Source: Streptomyces sp. HmicA12 (lineage in GTDB: Bacteria > Actinomycetota > Actinomycetes > Streptomycetales > Streptomycetaceae). From it: DNA of 64,000 bases. Below the pieces are notes generated by a model, which ran no database searches, was not told the DNA's origin, and saw only the letters and a list, made by a program, of their open reading frames with translations. The stretch lies in the NCBI RefSeq assembly GCF_000373565.1, contig NZ_KB891842.1, positions 310,001 through 374,000 of the forward strand, read 5' to 3'. Positions 28,024-36,861 of the stretch are shown piece after piece (the first letter of the stretch is position 1; the number at the start of each line of letters is the position of its first letter). The position numbers and the translations under genes are program-made.

Positions 28024-28740
28024 ATGAGTGCCACGAAGCGATCGCCCTCGCACGCCGAACAAGCGCTGACCGCGGCCGGGCGACGCCTGCGCGAGCGTCG
28101 GCCCGCCTTCGACGTCGCCGCGGGATTGCACCGTCTGGCCCGGGACGCTGGCTACACCTCCGTGCCGGACACCAGGCCATCGGTCTCCCGCGCCCTACAC
28201 AGTCTCCAAGAATTCGTCGGCTGGAGCGTGGACCAGCCCGGAGCCGTCACCCACGTCGAACAGCTCGCTGCGACGCTCGGGGGAAGCGGAGCCTCCTACC
28301 AACTGCTGAAACTGGACCGGGAGACCGAGGAAGTTGACCTGGACGGCGCGCACGTATTCGCCTGCATGCTCTATCTCGCCGGCCATCCCGAAAGTGCTCA
28401 GTTCTGGTGGCGGTTGACAGCCATGGCCGGCGTCAGCGCCAGCGCCCTGTGCCTTCAACTGTTGCACCAGGGCCGGGGCGAGACCGAAGAGGCCGAACAC
28501 TGGCGGGACATCCTGCTGGACCTACTGGAACTGGACGACGATCCCGTCGTGGGGCGGATATTCGTCAACGCGGTCGGCGCTTTCGCCGCCTACACCCGAC
28601 GCCACAGGCCGCCGGCCCCCGTCACACCCGTCCTGGATGCGGAAGTACGCCGACTGGCCACCCGCGCTGACGCCGACCTCCTGGTGTGCCGGCCTGATGC
28701 CGGCCTTGCCCGTCGCCTGCAGGACTGCGCCCACTCCTAG
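28024..28740 (+). CDS. Hypothetical protein partnered with the small sigma factor
   Basis: 238 residues, beginning one base after the sigma gene stop, so co-translated. The N-terminal basic segment (AEQALTAAGRRLRERRPAFD) is followed by helical repeats rich in Leu and Trp (FACMLYLAGHPESAQFWWRL; ALCLQLLHQGRGETEEAEHW) that resemble tetratricopeptide-like helices. No catalytic motif or membrane span is seen. It may modulate the sigma factor, but I do not recognise the family with certainty. Its stop codon lies in the CTAG that flanks the palindromic element. Confidence 0.7.
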   Translation: MSATKRSPSHAEQALTAAGRRLRERRPAFDVAAGLHRLARDAGYTSVPDTRPSVSRALHSLQEFVGWSVDQPGAVTHVEQLAATLGGSGASYQLLKLDRETEEVDLDGAHVFACMLYLAGHPESAQFWWRLTAMAGVSASALCLQLLHQGRGETEEAEHWRDILLDLLELDDDPVVGRIFVNAVGAFAAYTRRHRPPAPVTPVLDAEVRRLATRADADLLVCRPDAGLARRLQDCAHS

Positions 28741-28914
28741 GGCCTCTCTTCAAACTCCCGTCGTCGCCCGGAGGCGGCCCGGCGGCGTCTGGTGCGTGCT
28801 CTCGGCGTGCCGGGTGCAAGGCCTCGTACTGGACGTACTTGGCCTTGTGCCAGGTGCGGCGAGAGCACGTGCCAGGCGCCGCGGGGCAGACGGGAGTTTG
28901 AAGACAGGCCCTAG
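28737..28914. mobile_element. MITE-like long imperfect palindrome flanked by CTAG
   Basis: The 178-bp segment is almost its own reverse complement. The outer arms (GGGCCTCTCTTCAAACTCCC against the complement of the right end) differ at one base over 23. Inner arms match around GTGCTCTCG and GCAAGGCC, and the centre is near 28826. CTAG stands at both ends and could be a target-site duplication or part of the palindrome. There is no coding capacity. It looks like a non-autonomous IS derivative that can fold into a very long hairpin and may terminate transcription. Confidence 0.75.
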
Positions 28915-29007
28915 CCCCGGATCAAACGAAAAACCCGCCTGCGGTCCCGGTTCCTAGGCCACCGACCGCTGGCAGGCTCTTCATCACGCCCGAAGGACGT
29001 ACCTGGT

Positions 29008-29166
29008 ATGAAGCGTAAACCCCGAACCACTGTCTTAAGTAAGGGATCACTTCGCAACCGCCGTCTCCGCAACGCCGCAGCCTTCTCCCTGTTGCGCGGC
29101 CTGGCCTACGGCCTGGGAAGTGGTATCGCTGGATTGCTTGTGTACTGGCTCCAGCGGTACCTGTGA
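29008..29166 (+). CDS. Small 52-aa basic protein with a membrane-like C-terminal segment
   Basis: An ORF of 52 codons with AAGGA about 11 bases before the ATG. The N-terminal half is very basic (MKRKPRTTVLSKGSLRNRRL). The C-terminal half is hydrophobic (GLAYGLGSGIAGLLVYWLQR), consistent with one membrane helix. I do not recognise a named family. It lies alone between the palindromic element and a frameshifted gene. Coding status is likely from charge segregation and codon usage but unproven. Confidence 0.6.
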   Translation: MKRKPRTTVLSKGSLRNRRLRNAAAFSLLRGLAYGLGSGIAGLLVYWLQRYL

Positions 29167-29317
29167 GCCTTGGCCCGGCCGACTGGCCAGCCGGGCGGGC
29201 GAGATCTGGTTCGTCGTCATGACGCTGGCGGACTTTCCTTCAGGCCGGGTGCTAGCAGAAAGCAACGGTCAGCAGTGGAGGGCCTGGTCGGCCGCGCGCG
29301 TGGCTGACTGGCGGTGC

Positions 29318-30573
29318 TCACTCAGCCCTCTCGGCATGCTCCTCGTCGTTCCCGCGCAGACGGCGCAGTCGCTCCGTGATCTCGCTGGAGAACACCTTCT
29401 TGACCGATCCTGCTCGGTCAAGTGTCTCACTGCCGAGGGTTCTGGCCGCGCCGACGCCCTTCGCTCCTGTCTCGAGCGCCCTGTTCCTCGCCTCCGTGGC
29501 CGCGTCCGCCCATCGTCTTGTCTCCGATGAGCGGCCACCGGACTCGATTCCGAGCCGCTCGTGGAAGTCATGAACGCCGGCCGAGAGCCGGTTGCTCGAC
29601 TGGACCACGGCAGGAGACCTGGTCGGGTGCAGCAACACCTTTGTGTTGGCTGTGTCAGCAGCCGCGTTCATCCGGGCCACCAGATGCCCGGTGCTCCGAG
29701 AGATGAGATTCAATCGGTTCTGTCGGGCGGCCCGGAGTCCGAGACGATGCCGGTCCAGTTCCTCCGGAGACACGTCCAGCACCCGGTCGAGTTCGAGTAC
29801 GGCGATCGCGTCCTGCAGTTGGAAGCAGCGGGCCAGCACAGTGAGCCACTCCTGGGCCTTGGGTTCGGCATCCTTGGCTGTCGTGGCGAGATCACCGATC
29901 TTGGTCTCGCGCTGCATCTTGTCCGCGAGCGCGTCGAGTTGGCGCAAGGCGTACGCCTGGGTCCGTGCGATCGTCACCGAGGTGTTCTGCACCTTGACCA
30001 GATGATCTCGGAGACCCGGCCCACGTGCTCGCGGATGGTCATGGCCTCCTCGATCACGAGGTGCACTCCGATCATGTCCGCCAGCACAGCGTCCTTCTGG
30101 GCCCGGAGCACGTCATCTACCTTTTCGTCGATCCTGGCGAGGTAGTCAGTGATCTCATCCATGGTCTGCTGCATCGCGAACTGCGCCATGACCCCCGCAA
30201 CACCAGCAAGAGCCGCCGGGTTGGTCAGAAGCGATCTGGGTGCCTTCGCGAACTCGACGAATCCCTTGATCTGGCCCTTCTGGCCTTTGAATACACCCGT
30301 GCTGAGGCCCGTCTTCGAGCTTTCCTTCAGCCCGTACTTCTTGACGAGCTGCGCCGATTGTGGAGTCAGCTTCACCCAGTGAACGGAGTTGGCGGCGATC
30401 TCCGAACCCGCCTGCGCGACCGCGACTCCGGTACCGAACACGGACCTGAGCCGCTGCAGTCCGAGGTCCATCGACGACAGCCCCTCCGAGGCGAGGAAGC
30501 GGTCGACGTCCGTCGGATCTCCGATGACCGCCAGTCCGTCACCGTCACTGATCAGCTGAATCTCGTTGTTCAT
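29318..30573 (-). pseudogene. Frameshifted hypothetical protein (about 417 aa if repaired)
   Basis: Two frames on one strand continue each other. The first runs from the ATG at 30573 (MNNEIQLISDGDGLAVIGDP) to VGRVSEIIWS and then hits a stop at about 29976. The second picks up at VQNTSVTIARTQAYALRQLD and ends at 29318. One base appears missing at about 30006 in TGGTCAAGG, where TCnAAG would restore one frame. The protein is helical and resembles a conserved Streptomyces hypothetical protein I have seen in one piece. A sequencing error is possible; a true loss of function fits the decayed island. Confidence 0.75.
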
Positions 30574-30732
30574 CGCCCGCCCCTGGAGTCGAGTCGCGGT
30601 GGAGAGTACTCGACGTGCGTGTGGTGAGCACCGGGTAGAGACAGAGGACTTCCGGAGATCGGAGATCAAGGTGTCTGCCCGGCCCGGACCGTGGTGAACT
30701 GCCCCGCGTCGCAATGTGAATTCGGCATCCCG

Positions 30733-30862
30733 TCCGACGCAACCGACGCCACAGGCCGGCCTCGGCCCATAGCGCGAAGCGGCGATGCGCGGTGGCGATG
30801 GACGTGCCGAACGCAGGCGGCAGATGCCGCCAGGCACAGCCACTGGTCAGCACGTACACCAT
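30733..30862 (-). pseudogene. IS5-family transposase N-terminal remnant
   Basis: A 43-codon stretch reading VLTSGCAWRHLPPAFGTS and then TAHRRFALWAEAGLWRRL is the well-known N-terminal block of IS5-type (DUF4096) transposases. Similarity stops on both sides, so only a scar remains. The rest of 30574-31002 holds no gene I can see apart from the ribosome site of the next gene. Confidence 0.75.
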
Positions 30863-31002
30863 TGCGGCTCAACTGCGGCCCGGGCGGGGGCACCAAAGTG
30901 ACCAAGAAGGAGGTTGAAAAGCGGATGTTCAGGCAGTGTGATTAGTGAGAGTCGTAGGCCGGTGGGTCGGCGACGGACGTGTGTGCTGGGCAAGGAGGAG
31001 AT

Positions 31003-32859
31003 GTGGCGACCGAGACTTTCAGCATCGACAAGCGGCCCTTGCGAGATCTGCTGGGGCAGGTCGAGGCGGGGAAGATCCAGTTGCCCGAGTTCCAGCGTGG
31101 CTGGGTTTGGCCCTGGCCCAACATCGCGAGTCTGCTGGCCTCGGTGTCCCTCAACTACCCGATCGGGACCGTGATGCTGCTCGAGGGCGGTGGGGACGTC
31201 CGGTTCAAGTACAGGCCGATCGAGGGGGCGGCCCCGGGCGAGCGCGTACAGCCGGAGTCGTTGGTTCTCGACGGGCAGCAGAGGCTGACCTCGCTGTTCC
31301 AGTCGCTTGCGATGGGTAGCCCGGTGGAGACGCAGGACGAGCGCAAGCGTCGGGTGGCTGGCTGGTTCTACGTCGACATGGTCAAGGCGCTGGACGAGAA
31401 CGAGGATCGTGAGGACGCGATCCGTTTCATTCCACCCACACGCAAGGTGGTCAGTTTCCGGGGCGAGGTCCTGCAAGACTATTCGACACGCGAGCTGGAG
31501 TACCAGCAGCGTGTCTTCCCGCTGCGAAGTCTCTTCGACAACTCCTGGGGCGACGGCTTCGCCCGCCACTGGGGGTTCGCACCGGATGCGATGGAGCTTT
31601 GGTACGCCTTCCGGGACGGTTTCATCCGCTCATTCGACCTGTACCACTTCCCGGTCATCGAACTCGGCAAGGGCACCCCGCGTCAGGCAGTTTGCCAGGT
31701 CTTCGAGAAGGTCAACACGGGCGGAGTCACGCTCACCGTGTTCGAGTTGCTGACGGCGACATACGCTGCCGACGAGTTCGATCTGCGGCGTCACTGGCGT
31801 GAGTGCCGGTCCGCCTGGGAGGCGCCTGAGTACGCCATCCTGCGGGATGTCTCCAACACCGACTTCCTTCAGGCAGTCACTCTTTTGGCCACTGCCGAGC
31901 GGCGGCGTCGAGAGGAAGAGGCCGGTACGGACGAGGAGCGTCTGCCACGTATCGGCTGCAAGCGCAAGGACATGCTCGTGCTGAGCTTGGAGGACTATCG
32001 GCGATACGCGCCCGACGTCGTCGCCGGCTTCAAGGCCGCCGCCAAATTCCTGCGCCAGCAGTTCGTCTTCGACACGCGTTTCCTTCCGTACGGCACACAA
32101 CTGATCCCGCTGGCCGCGATCTTCGCCCTCGCCGGCAAGGACGCGGAGACCGCGGGCGCGCAGGAGAAGCTGGCTCGCTGGTACTGGTGCGGGGTGTTCG
32201 GCGAGCTCTACGGCGGTACGACCGAGACCCGGTTCAACCTCGATCTCCCCGACGTTGTCGACTGGATTCACGGTTCGACGCATGAACCTCGTACGGTTAC
32301 ACAGGCACAATTCGCGGCAAGCCGCCTGTTGACCCTGCGGACCCGGCAGAGCGCCGCGTACAAAGGCATCTACGCGCTCCTGCTCAAGGCGGGCGCCGCG
32401 GACTGGCGGACAGGGGAGAAGGCGGAGGTCAGTGTCTATTTCGACGAGGCGATGGACATTCATCACATCTTCCCGCAGGCCTGGTGCCAGAAGAACGGTT
32501 ACGAGCGTTCCGTCTATAACTCCATTGTCAATAAGACACCGTTGACAGCACGCACCAACCGGATCATCGGCGGCCACGCGCCGTCCGAGTATCTGCAGCG
32601 GCTCGCGAAGGCGGCCGAGACCAGCCCGGAGGGTGTCGAGCAGCGCATCGGCACACACCTTGCGGCCCCCGGGCTGATGCGGGCCGACGACTTCGACGCC
32701 TTCTTCGAGGAACGGCGAAAGGTACTTCAGGAACACATCGCCGCGGTGATGGGCAAGCCGGTGGTTGACGACCAGGTCCCGGGGCAGCGGCCCGGGGAGG
32801 CGGTCCGGGCCGCGGAAAACGGACTGGAAGCCGGAGCGTCGGTTCCTCCGCAGTCGTGA
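31003..32859 (+). CDS. GmrSD-like DUF262 + DUF1524 (HNH) nuclease, probable type IV restriction
   Basis: 618 residues from a GTG at 31003 behind AAGGAGGAG. The N-terminal DUF262 domain has LPEFQR (27-32) and DGQQR (90-94), the motifs tied to nucleotide-dependent GmrS-type activity. The C-terminal DUF1524 HNH region has DIHHIFPQAWC (His487-His488), then NKTPLTARTNRIIGG, as in GmrD. Known GmrSD enzymes cut DNA with modified cytosines, so this is probably anti-phage defence against modified phage DNA. It is intact and well expressed by its ribosome site, unlike most of the island. Target modification is unknown. Confidence 0.88.
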   Translation: MATETFSIDKRPLRDLLGQVEAGKIQLPEFQRGWVWPWPNIASLLASVSLNYPIGTVMLLEGGGDVRFKYRPIEGAAPGERVQPESLVLDGQQRLTSLFQSLAMGSPVETQDERKRRVAGWFYVDMVKALDENEDREDAIRFIPPTRKVVSFRGEVLQDYSTRELEYQQRVFPLRSLFDNSWGDGFARHWGFAPDAMELWYAFRDGFIRSFDLYHFPVIELGKGTPRQAVCQVFEKVNTGGVTLTVFELLTATYAADEFDLRRHWRECRSAWEAPEYAILRDVSNTDFLQAVTLLATAERRRREEEAGTDEERLPRIGCKRKDMLVLSLEDYRRYAPDVVAGFKAAAKFLRQQFVFDTRFLPYGTQLIPLAAIFALAGKDAETAGAQEKLARWYWCGVFGELYGGTTETRFNLDLPDVVDWIHGSTHEPRTVTQAQFAASRLLTLRTRQSAAYKGIYALLLKAGAADWRTGEKAEVSVYFDEAMDIHHIFPQAWCQKNGYERSVYNSIVNKTPLTARTNRIIGGHAPSEYLQRLAKAAETSPEGVEQRIGTHLAAPGLMRADDFDAFFEERRKVLQEHIAAVMGKPVVDDQVPGQRPGEAVRAAENGLEAGASVPPQS

Positions 32860-33748
32860 GTCCCGGTCCGTCGAAGAACAGGCATGCGTAAGGTCGCCTT
32901 CGCTGGCCATGGCGTTGTGGGGGTCGGCGAGTAGGTCCATGCATGTCATGCAGCAGGCCGGTACGCGTGGAGGACGCCGCCGAGGCGGTCGTGTCGGCGT
33001 ATGCGGAGGCTGGCGATTCGCTCGGGTTCGGGCGGTTGGGGAGAGGGTGGCGGAGTGGCCCTCTGGAGCGATCGGTGGGTGCGGTGCTCGTTGTAATGGT
33101 GCTCGTGGGCGCGTAGGGCGTGGAGCGGCTGGTTGTGCGCGAGTCATGGCGCAGCCGACGGGAGTTGGGCGGCAGCATGTCCGTACGGCATGCAAGTTCG
33201 GCGGATCGCCGCCGGTTCAGGTGAATCGCGGCGTACAGCGCCGAAGAGCCTCGAAGGTGCGTTAGCCCGGCAGGCAACTTGAATGACGGTGCAGACGGGA
33301 GGAGAACCGAGGGCGTTCAATGGGTGCGTACCACTCCCAGCGGAGGCAAAGCTCCATCAGCGACCGTCGAGCCAGTCGCTTCGGACACGTAGTGCCGCGA
33401 CCTGCGTCGTATCGGCGGGGCAGCACGAATGCTCATCCTGCCGCCCACCGGCCAGGCTCCTGATCTGCATGAACGCCCCTCTCGGCAGGCGCATGCGCAG
33501 GCGCAGGGCCCGGTCGGACGAGCACGAGAGATGATCACGCCCGATGCGCGCTCCGTGGAGCGCGGCACCCCTGGTCGGCCCTGACGACGGCGATGTGAAG
33601 CGGTACGGGCCTCTCGCGGCCCCACCCGCCCCGCCATCATCACCGTCACCCTCTTCAACGCACTGACCACGCGTTCGGCCGCCGGCGTTTGCCCAGCGGC
33701 CTCACGGCAGAGTTCCGCAAGTGGCCGACCGGCGGTGACCGAGAATTC
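32860..33748. other. Gene-free island segment with transposase scar
   Basis: Nearly 900 bp between the GmrSD-like gene and the PLD-like gene. Apart from the transposase remnant at 32946-33150 on the minus strand I see no credible gene, repeat or RNA in it. Confidence 0.6.
32946..33150 (-). pseudogene. IS481/IS3-like transposase C-terminal remnant
   Basis: One frame reads HALRAHEHHYNEHRTHRSLQ, then RIASLRIRRHDRLGGVLHAY and stops at 32946. This is the typical end of rve-type transposases from actinobacteria (HYNxHRxHRxL; RRxDRLGGVLHxY). A stop codon lies just upstream in frame near 33145, so only the last about 65 codons survive. The catalytic DDE core is absent. Confidence 0.75.
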
Positions 33749-35053
33749 CTATTCCTCGACCTGCCTCGGATCGATCGGAATCTCGCGTGCCGTATTCTCG
33801 GCGCGCTCCTCGGCGCTCAACTGCCGCGCCACGGTCCCGCAGCAGCGGTTGAACTGGTTCTGCCAGTCCGTCATGAACATGTCGTAGCTGGACTGGCCGA
33901 CCAGCTTCAGGTCCGACTCGTCGTTGTGCCAGACGCCGTTGCTCGTCCAGTTCGAGGAGCCGACGAACACAAGTCTGGAGTTGGACGTACCCGCGTAACT
34001 GCCGCTGACCATCATGTACTTGTCGTGCGTGTAGTGCAGAGCGTTGCCGTTCACGTCGGTGCCGCGGGTGGTGTCGTGCACGTTGATGTTCGGCCGGTCC
34101 TTCAGGTAGTTCTGCACGCTGCCGTCAACCTGGCCGGCGGTGAAGAGTATCTGTATCTTCACGCCGGTTTTTGCCAGGCTCACCAGCTTCTTCGGCAGCT
34201 CCAGATAGTTCCGGTCGCCCGGCTGCCCGTGAGAGGTCCACTGGAACATGGCGATGTTGATCGTGGCCGGCGCCTTGATGTTGTTCAGGAAGTCGACCCA
34301 GGTATCGCTTTTGGAGCGCGCCTTGGGCCACTGGTAGGAGGGTGGGGACAGTGTCCTGGCGGCCTGGCCACTGGTGGAGTTGTAGTAGTCGGGCGCCAAC
34401 GGGCCCGGGCCGCCCAGCGCCCCCTTTGCCATGGCTGTGAAGTAGCGGACGTAGGAGTTGTACAGGTCGACGTTGCCCTTGACGGTGGCGCTACTGTTCC
34501 ACGCGGTTTTGGCCTGGGCGGAGGTGGGGTTGGCGCTGCTGACGGTCACTGTCCTGTTCGCGTCGCTCCCGCCGCTGAGCATGTAGTACTTCGCGTGCAG
34601 CGCGGAGCCGGAGTAGTGGGTCAGGCAGCCACCCGGGCACAGCGCGGCGAAGCTGGAGGCTTGCGGGTCGTTGCCCAGCTCGGTGACCATCGACTGCCAG
34701 GTCGCATTGTCGCTGTGAGAGTCCATCAGTGCCTTGACGATGACGCCGCGCTGGTGTGCGGCGATCAGGGCGTTGGCGAAGTCCGGGCCCGGCTGCGTGT
34801 TGCCTATCGAGTACATGGCGACGCGTATGGTCTGCCCGCAACTGGCGCTGTTGATCGATTCGATGATCGGTCCCATGATGTTCATCTGGGCGTCGGCGTC
34901 CTCGGGGTCGCTGAACCGCGGCCCCGGTGTTGAGGTGAACGTACGGGACTCGCAACTGAGCGGAGCCTTGGCCTTCTTGACCGCCGCGTGCGCCGTTGCA
35001 GGCGACAGCGCGGTGACGGCCAGCGCGGTGATCAACGTGAGCGTGCGCTTCAT
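33749..35053 (-). CDS. Secreted phospholipase D-like protein
   Basis: 434 residues from the ATG at 35053, chosen for GAAAGG upstream; an in-frame GTG lies 15 bases further up. A signal peptide ends at TAHAA near residue 23. Two PLD-type motifs are present: LHAKYYMLS with VSSANPTS, and THDKYMMVS with VGSSNWTS. In both, the Asp of the canonical HxKx4D is replaced by Ser, while His, Lys and the downstream Asn are kept. The enzyme probably cleaves phosphodiesters outside the cell. Activity may be altered by the substitutions. It is the only intact secreted enzyme in the island. Confidence 0.85.
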   Translation of the reverse strand: MKRTLTLITALAVTALSPATAHAAVKKAKAPLSCESRTFTSTPGPRFSDPEDADAQMNIMGPIIESINSASCGQTIRVAMYSIGNTQPGPDFANALIAAHQRGVIVKALMDSHSDNATWQSMVTELGNDPQASSFAALCPGGCLTHYSGSALHAKYYMLSGGSDANRTVTVSSANPTSAQAKTAWNSSATVKGNVDLYNSYVRYFTAMAKGALGGPGPLAPDYYNSTSGQAARTLSPPSYQWPKARSKSDTWVDFLNNIKAPATINIAMFQWTSHGQPGDRNYLELPKKLVSLAKTGVKIQILFTAGQVDGSVQNYLKDRPNINVHDTTRGTDVNGNALHYTHDKYMMVSGSYAGTSNSRLVFVGSSNWTSNGVWHNDESDLKLVGQSSYDMFMTDWQNQFNRCCGTVARQLSAEERAENTAREIPIDPRQVEE

Positions 35054-35232
35054 GGACGGGCCTTTCACTGGGTTGTTGACGATGACGAGTCGAGGTGTTG
35101 CTGTGGCTGATCGGCCAATGAGTGGTCGCCGAGGTGGACCTGGTGGCCGACGTCGTAGTACGGGCCTGTCCGGCAGTTCGGTGTGACGGGACCACCCGTC
35201 ATCCGGTCGGATGAACTACTCATGGCTTCGGA

Positions 35233-35829
35233 TCAGTTGGTGGCGTTCGCCCCGAACATCGGGCAGCCGTCGCCGTTGATGTCGCTCGCGGCGAGGGCGG
35301 CGCCCCAGCGGTCGTGAGAGGAGGCCGCGGAGTCGGCGATGGTGGTGCCGCCGGGCAGGCCGCAGGTCGAGCCCTGAAGGATCGCGACGGTGCCGCCGTC
35401 GAGGCCGGTACCGACCTTCTCGTGCTCGGCGCCGATCGCCAGGTCGTCGAAGCCGTCGTGGTGGAAGTCGCCGTAGGCGCTGACGCGGCCGAAGCCGTCA
35501 CCCGCCTCGGAGGAGCCGGGCACGCTGGTGGTGTTCTGGCTGACGGCGGTGCGTTCGGCCGACGTGATGCGGTTCGCCGATTCGTACAGGGCGACGAAGT
35601 CCCCGGCGTTCTTCTGCTCGGACGCAGTGGCCTTGTCGGCGGAGAACGCGACGTCGCCGTAGCCCTCCCCGTCGAAATCCGCCTTGTGGTGCGTGACGGA
35701 GTCGGCCGCGCCGGCCGTGCCCGCCGACGCGGCGAGGAGATCGCCGGTCAGGGGCGCCGCCGAGGCGTTCGCTGTGGCGACGCGGATGCGCGTCGGAGGC
35801 GGGGTGGTAGGGCGTATGTGCTTGGCCAT
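35233..35829 (-). CDS. FG-GAP repeat protein, truncated
   Basis: 198 residues from an ATG at 35829 with AGGAG upstream. Integrin-like FG-GAP/calcium-binding units are visible: DFDGEGYGDVAFSADKA and DFHHDGFDDLAIGAEHE, and a last one beginning DINGDG before an abrupt end (CPMFGANATN). Streptomyces relatives usually carry seven repeats over 400 or more residues, so the C-terminal half is lost. No clear signal peptide is seen although the family is normally exported. Probably a decayed remnant still open for reading. Confidence 0.7.
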   Translation of the reverse strand: MAKHIRPTTPPPTRIRVATANASAAPLTGDLLAASAGTAGAADSVTHHKADFDGEGYGDVAFSADKATASEQKNAGDFVALYESANRITSAERTAVSQNTTSVPGSSEAGDGFGRVSAYGDFHHDGFDDLAIGAEHEKVGTGLDGGTVAILQGSTCGLPGGTTIADSAASSHDRWGAALAASDINGDGCPMFGANATN

Positions 35830-36254
35830 GCGTTGAGCTCCTGCAGGGGACAGAGGCGTCCGGCGGACATCCCGCTTCGATGAGGTGCTGGGCCGTTGGT
35901 GTTTGCACGCATTTGTTCCAGGCGTGACCACCGTTCGGCAAACAGGAGACTCGCAAAGGCGTCCGAGGGTTGCACGAGAAAGCAGGGAAGCGGCCGCGAC
36001 GCTGCGCAAGTTGAGCCAGAGGGCGCGCCGGTCGACCGGGGCGTTCGGTGGGCTGCTGGTGGGCGAGCCAGTCGCCGGTGTCGGGTTGAGTGTCGTACTC
36101 GGACAGGTGGAGAGCTTGCCCGCGGAGGAGGAACTGGGATTCGTCGCGAGCCTGTTCGGCTGTGTGGCGCGTCATGTCCCGCTCGGAAATACGATTCCGG
36201 CTCTGGCCTGGAGCTTCTCCACGCGGGGCAGCAGCCTCGATGGCGCCTGGGATG
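35830..36254. other. Spacer in the island without recognisable gene
   Basis: About 425 bp between the FG-GAP gene and the transposase remnant; long frames here are continuations of the transposase frame and do not resemble known proteins. Confidence 0.5.
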
Positions 36255-36616
36255 ATCCTTCGATGTCGCTGTCGATCGTCAGCACGGAGCGGCCGGGCGT
36301 TCGCGATGCCCTGATGGGGCCGATGGCCGTTATAGAAGTGTTCGAACTCGCGCAGGGCGTGGAGCAGATGCCGCTGGTTCCGGATCACGGTGCGGTCCAG
36401 CAGCTCGCGTCGGCAGGTCCGTACCCACCTCTCCATGATCGAGTTCATCCCCGGCATCCGGATCCCGCTGAGCACAACCTCAATCCCCGCGTCCGCCAGG
36501 ATGGCGTCGAACAGGTCAGGGGACTTCCCGTCCCGGTCCCGGATCAGGAAGCGCGCCCGGCAACCGGCATCCTCGAGGTCCATGACGAGATTGAACTCGC
36601 CTGGGAGCAGCCATAC
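36255..36616 (-). pseudogene. rve-type transposase (IS481/IS3-like) remnant at island end
   Basis: The frame reads FLIRDRDGKSPDLFDAILAD, then VVLSGIRMPGMNSIMERWVR with the catalytic Glu and LREFEHFYNGHRPHQG. This is the second half of the DDE integrase core. The N-terminal half is missing because the sequence runs directly into the tRNA-like repeat, and the C-terminal tail diverges after ARPLRAD. It differs from the remnant at 32946-33150, so at least two elements entered the island. Confidence 0.8.
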
Positions 36617-36723
36617 TTGACTGGGAGCCAGGAGCCGCAGGTTCACATCCTGTCGTCCCGACAGTTCGATTCATCGAATGGTGCAGGTGAGAGGCCGTTT
36701 TCGAACGGCCCTTCTTCTGTTCC
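36615..36723 (+). repeat. Right attachment-like repeat (attR), degenerate tRNA-Pro 3' half
   Basis: It begins with ACTTGACTGGG like the anticodon stem and loop of the tRNA at 25725 and ends with a copy of its terminator (GGCCGTTTTCGAACGGCC). The core 36647-36672 is identical to 25758-25783 over 26 bp. Mismatches elsewhere (for example CACATCC for CAAATCC) show it is not a functional tRNA. Confidence 0.8.
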
Positions 36724-36861
36724 ATCATCCGCACCGGACGGTGCCAATACCCCGCTCGCGGATGCTGCGCCGGGCCCAAGCAGCCGGGGCAGGCCCTCGC
36801 GGCATGACGAATCCGTGTCCACGATCACGGAAAGCTTCAGGCGGTAGGCCGAACTGTCCCC

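Noticed and set aside
36615..36660. Possible second tRNA-Pro
   Set aside because: Only the 3' half is present; the D arm and acceptor 5' strand are missing and the anticodon stem is disrupted.
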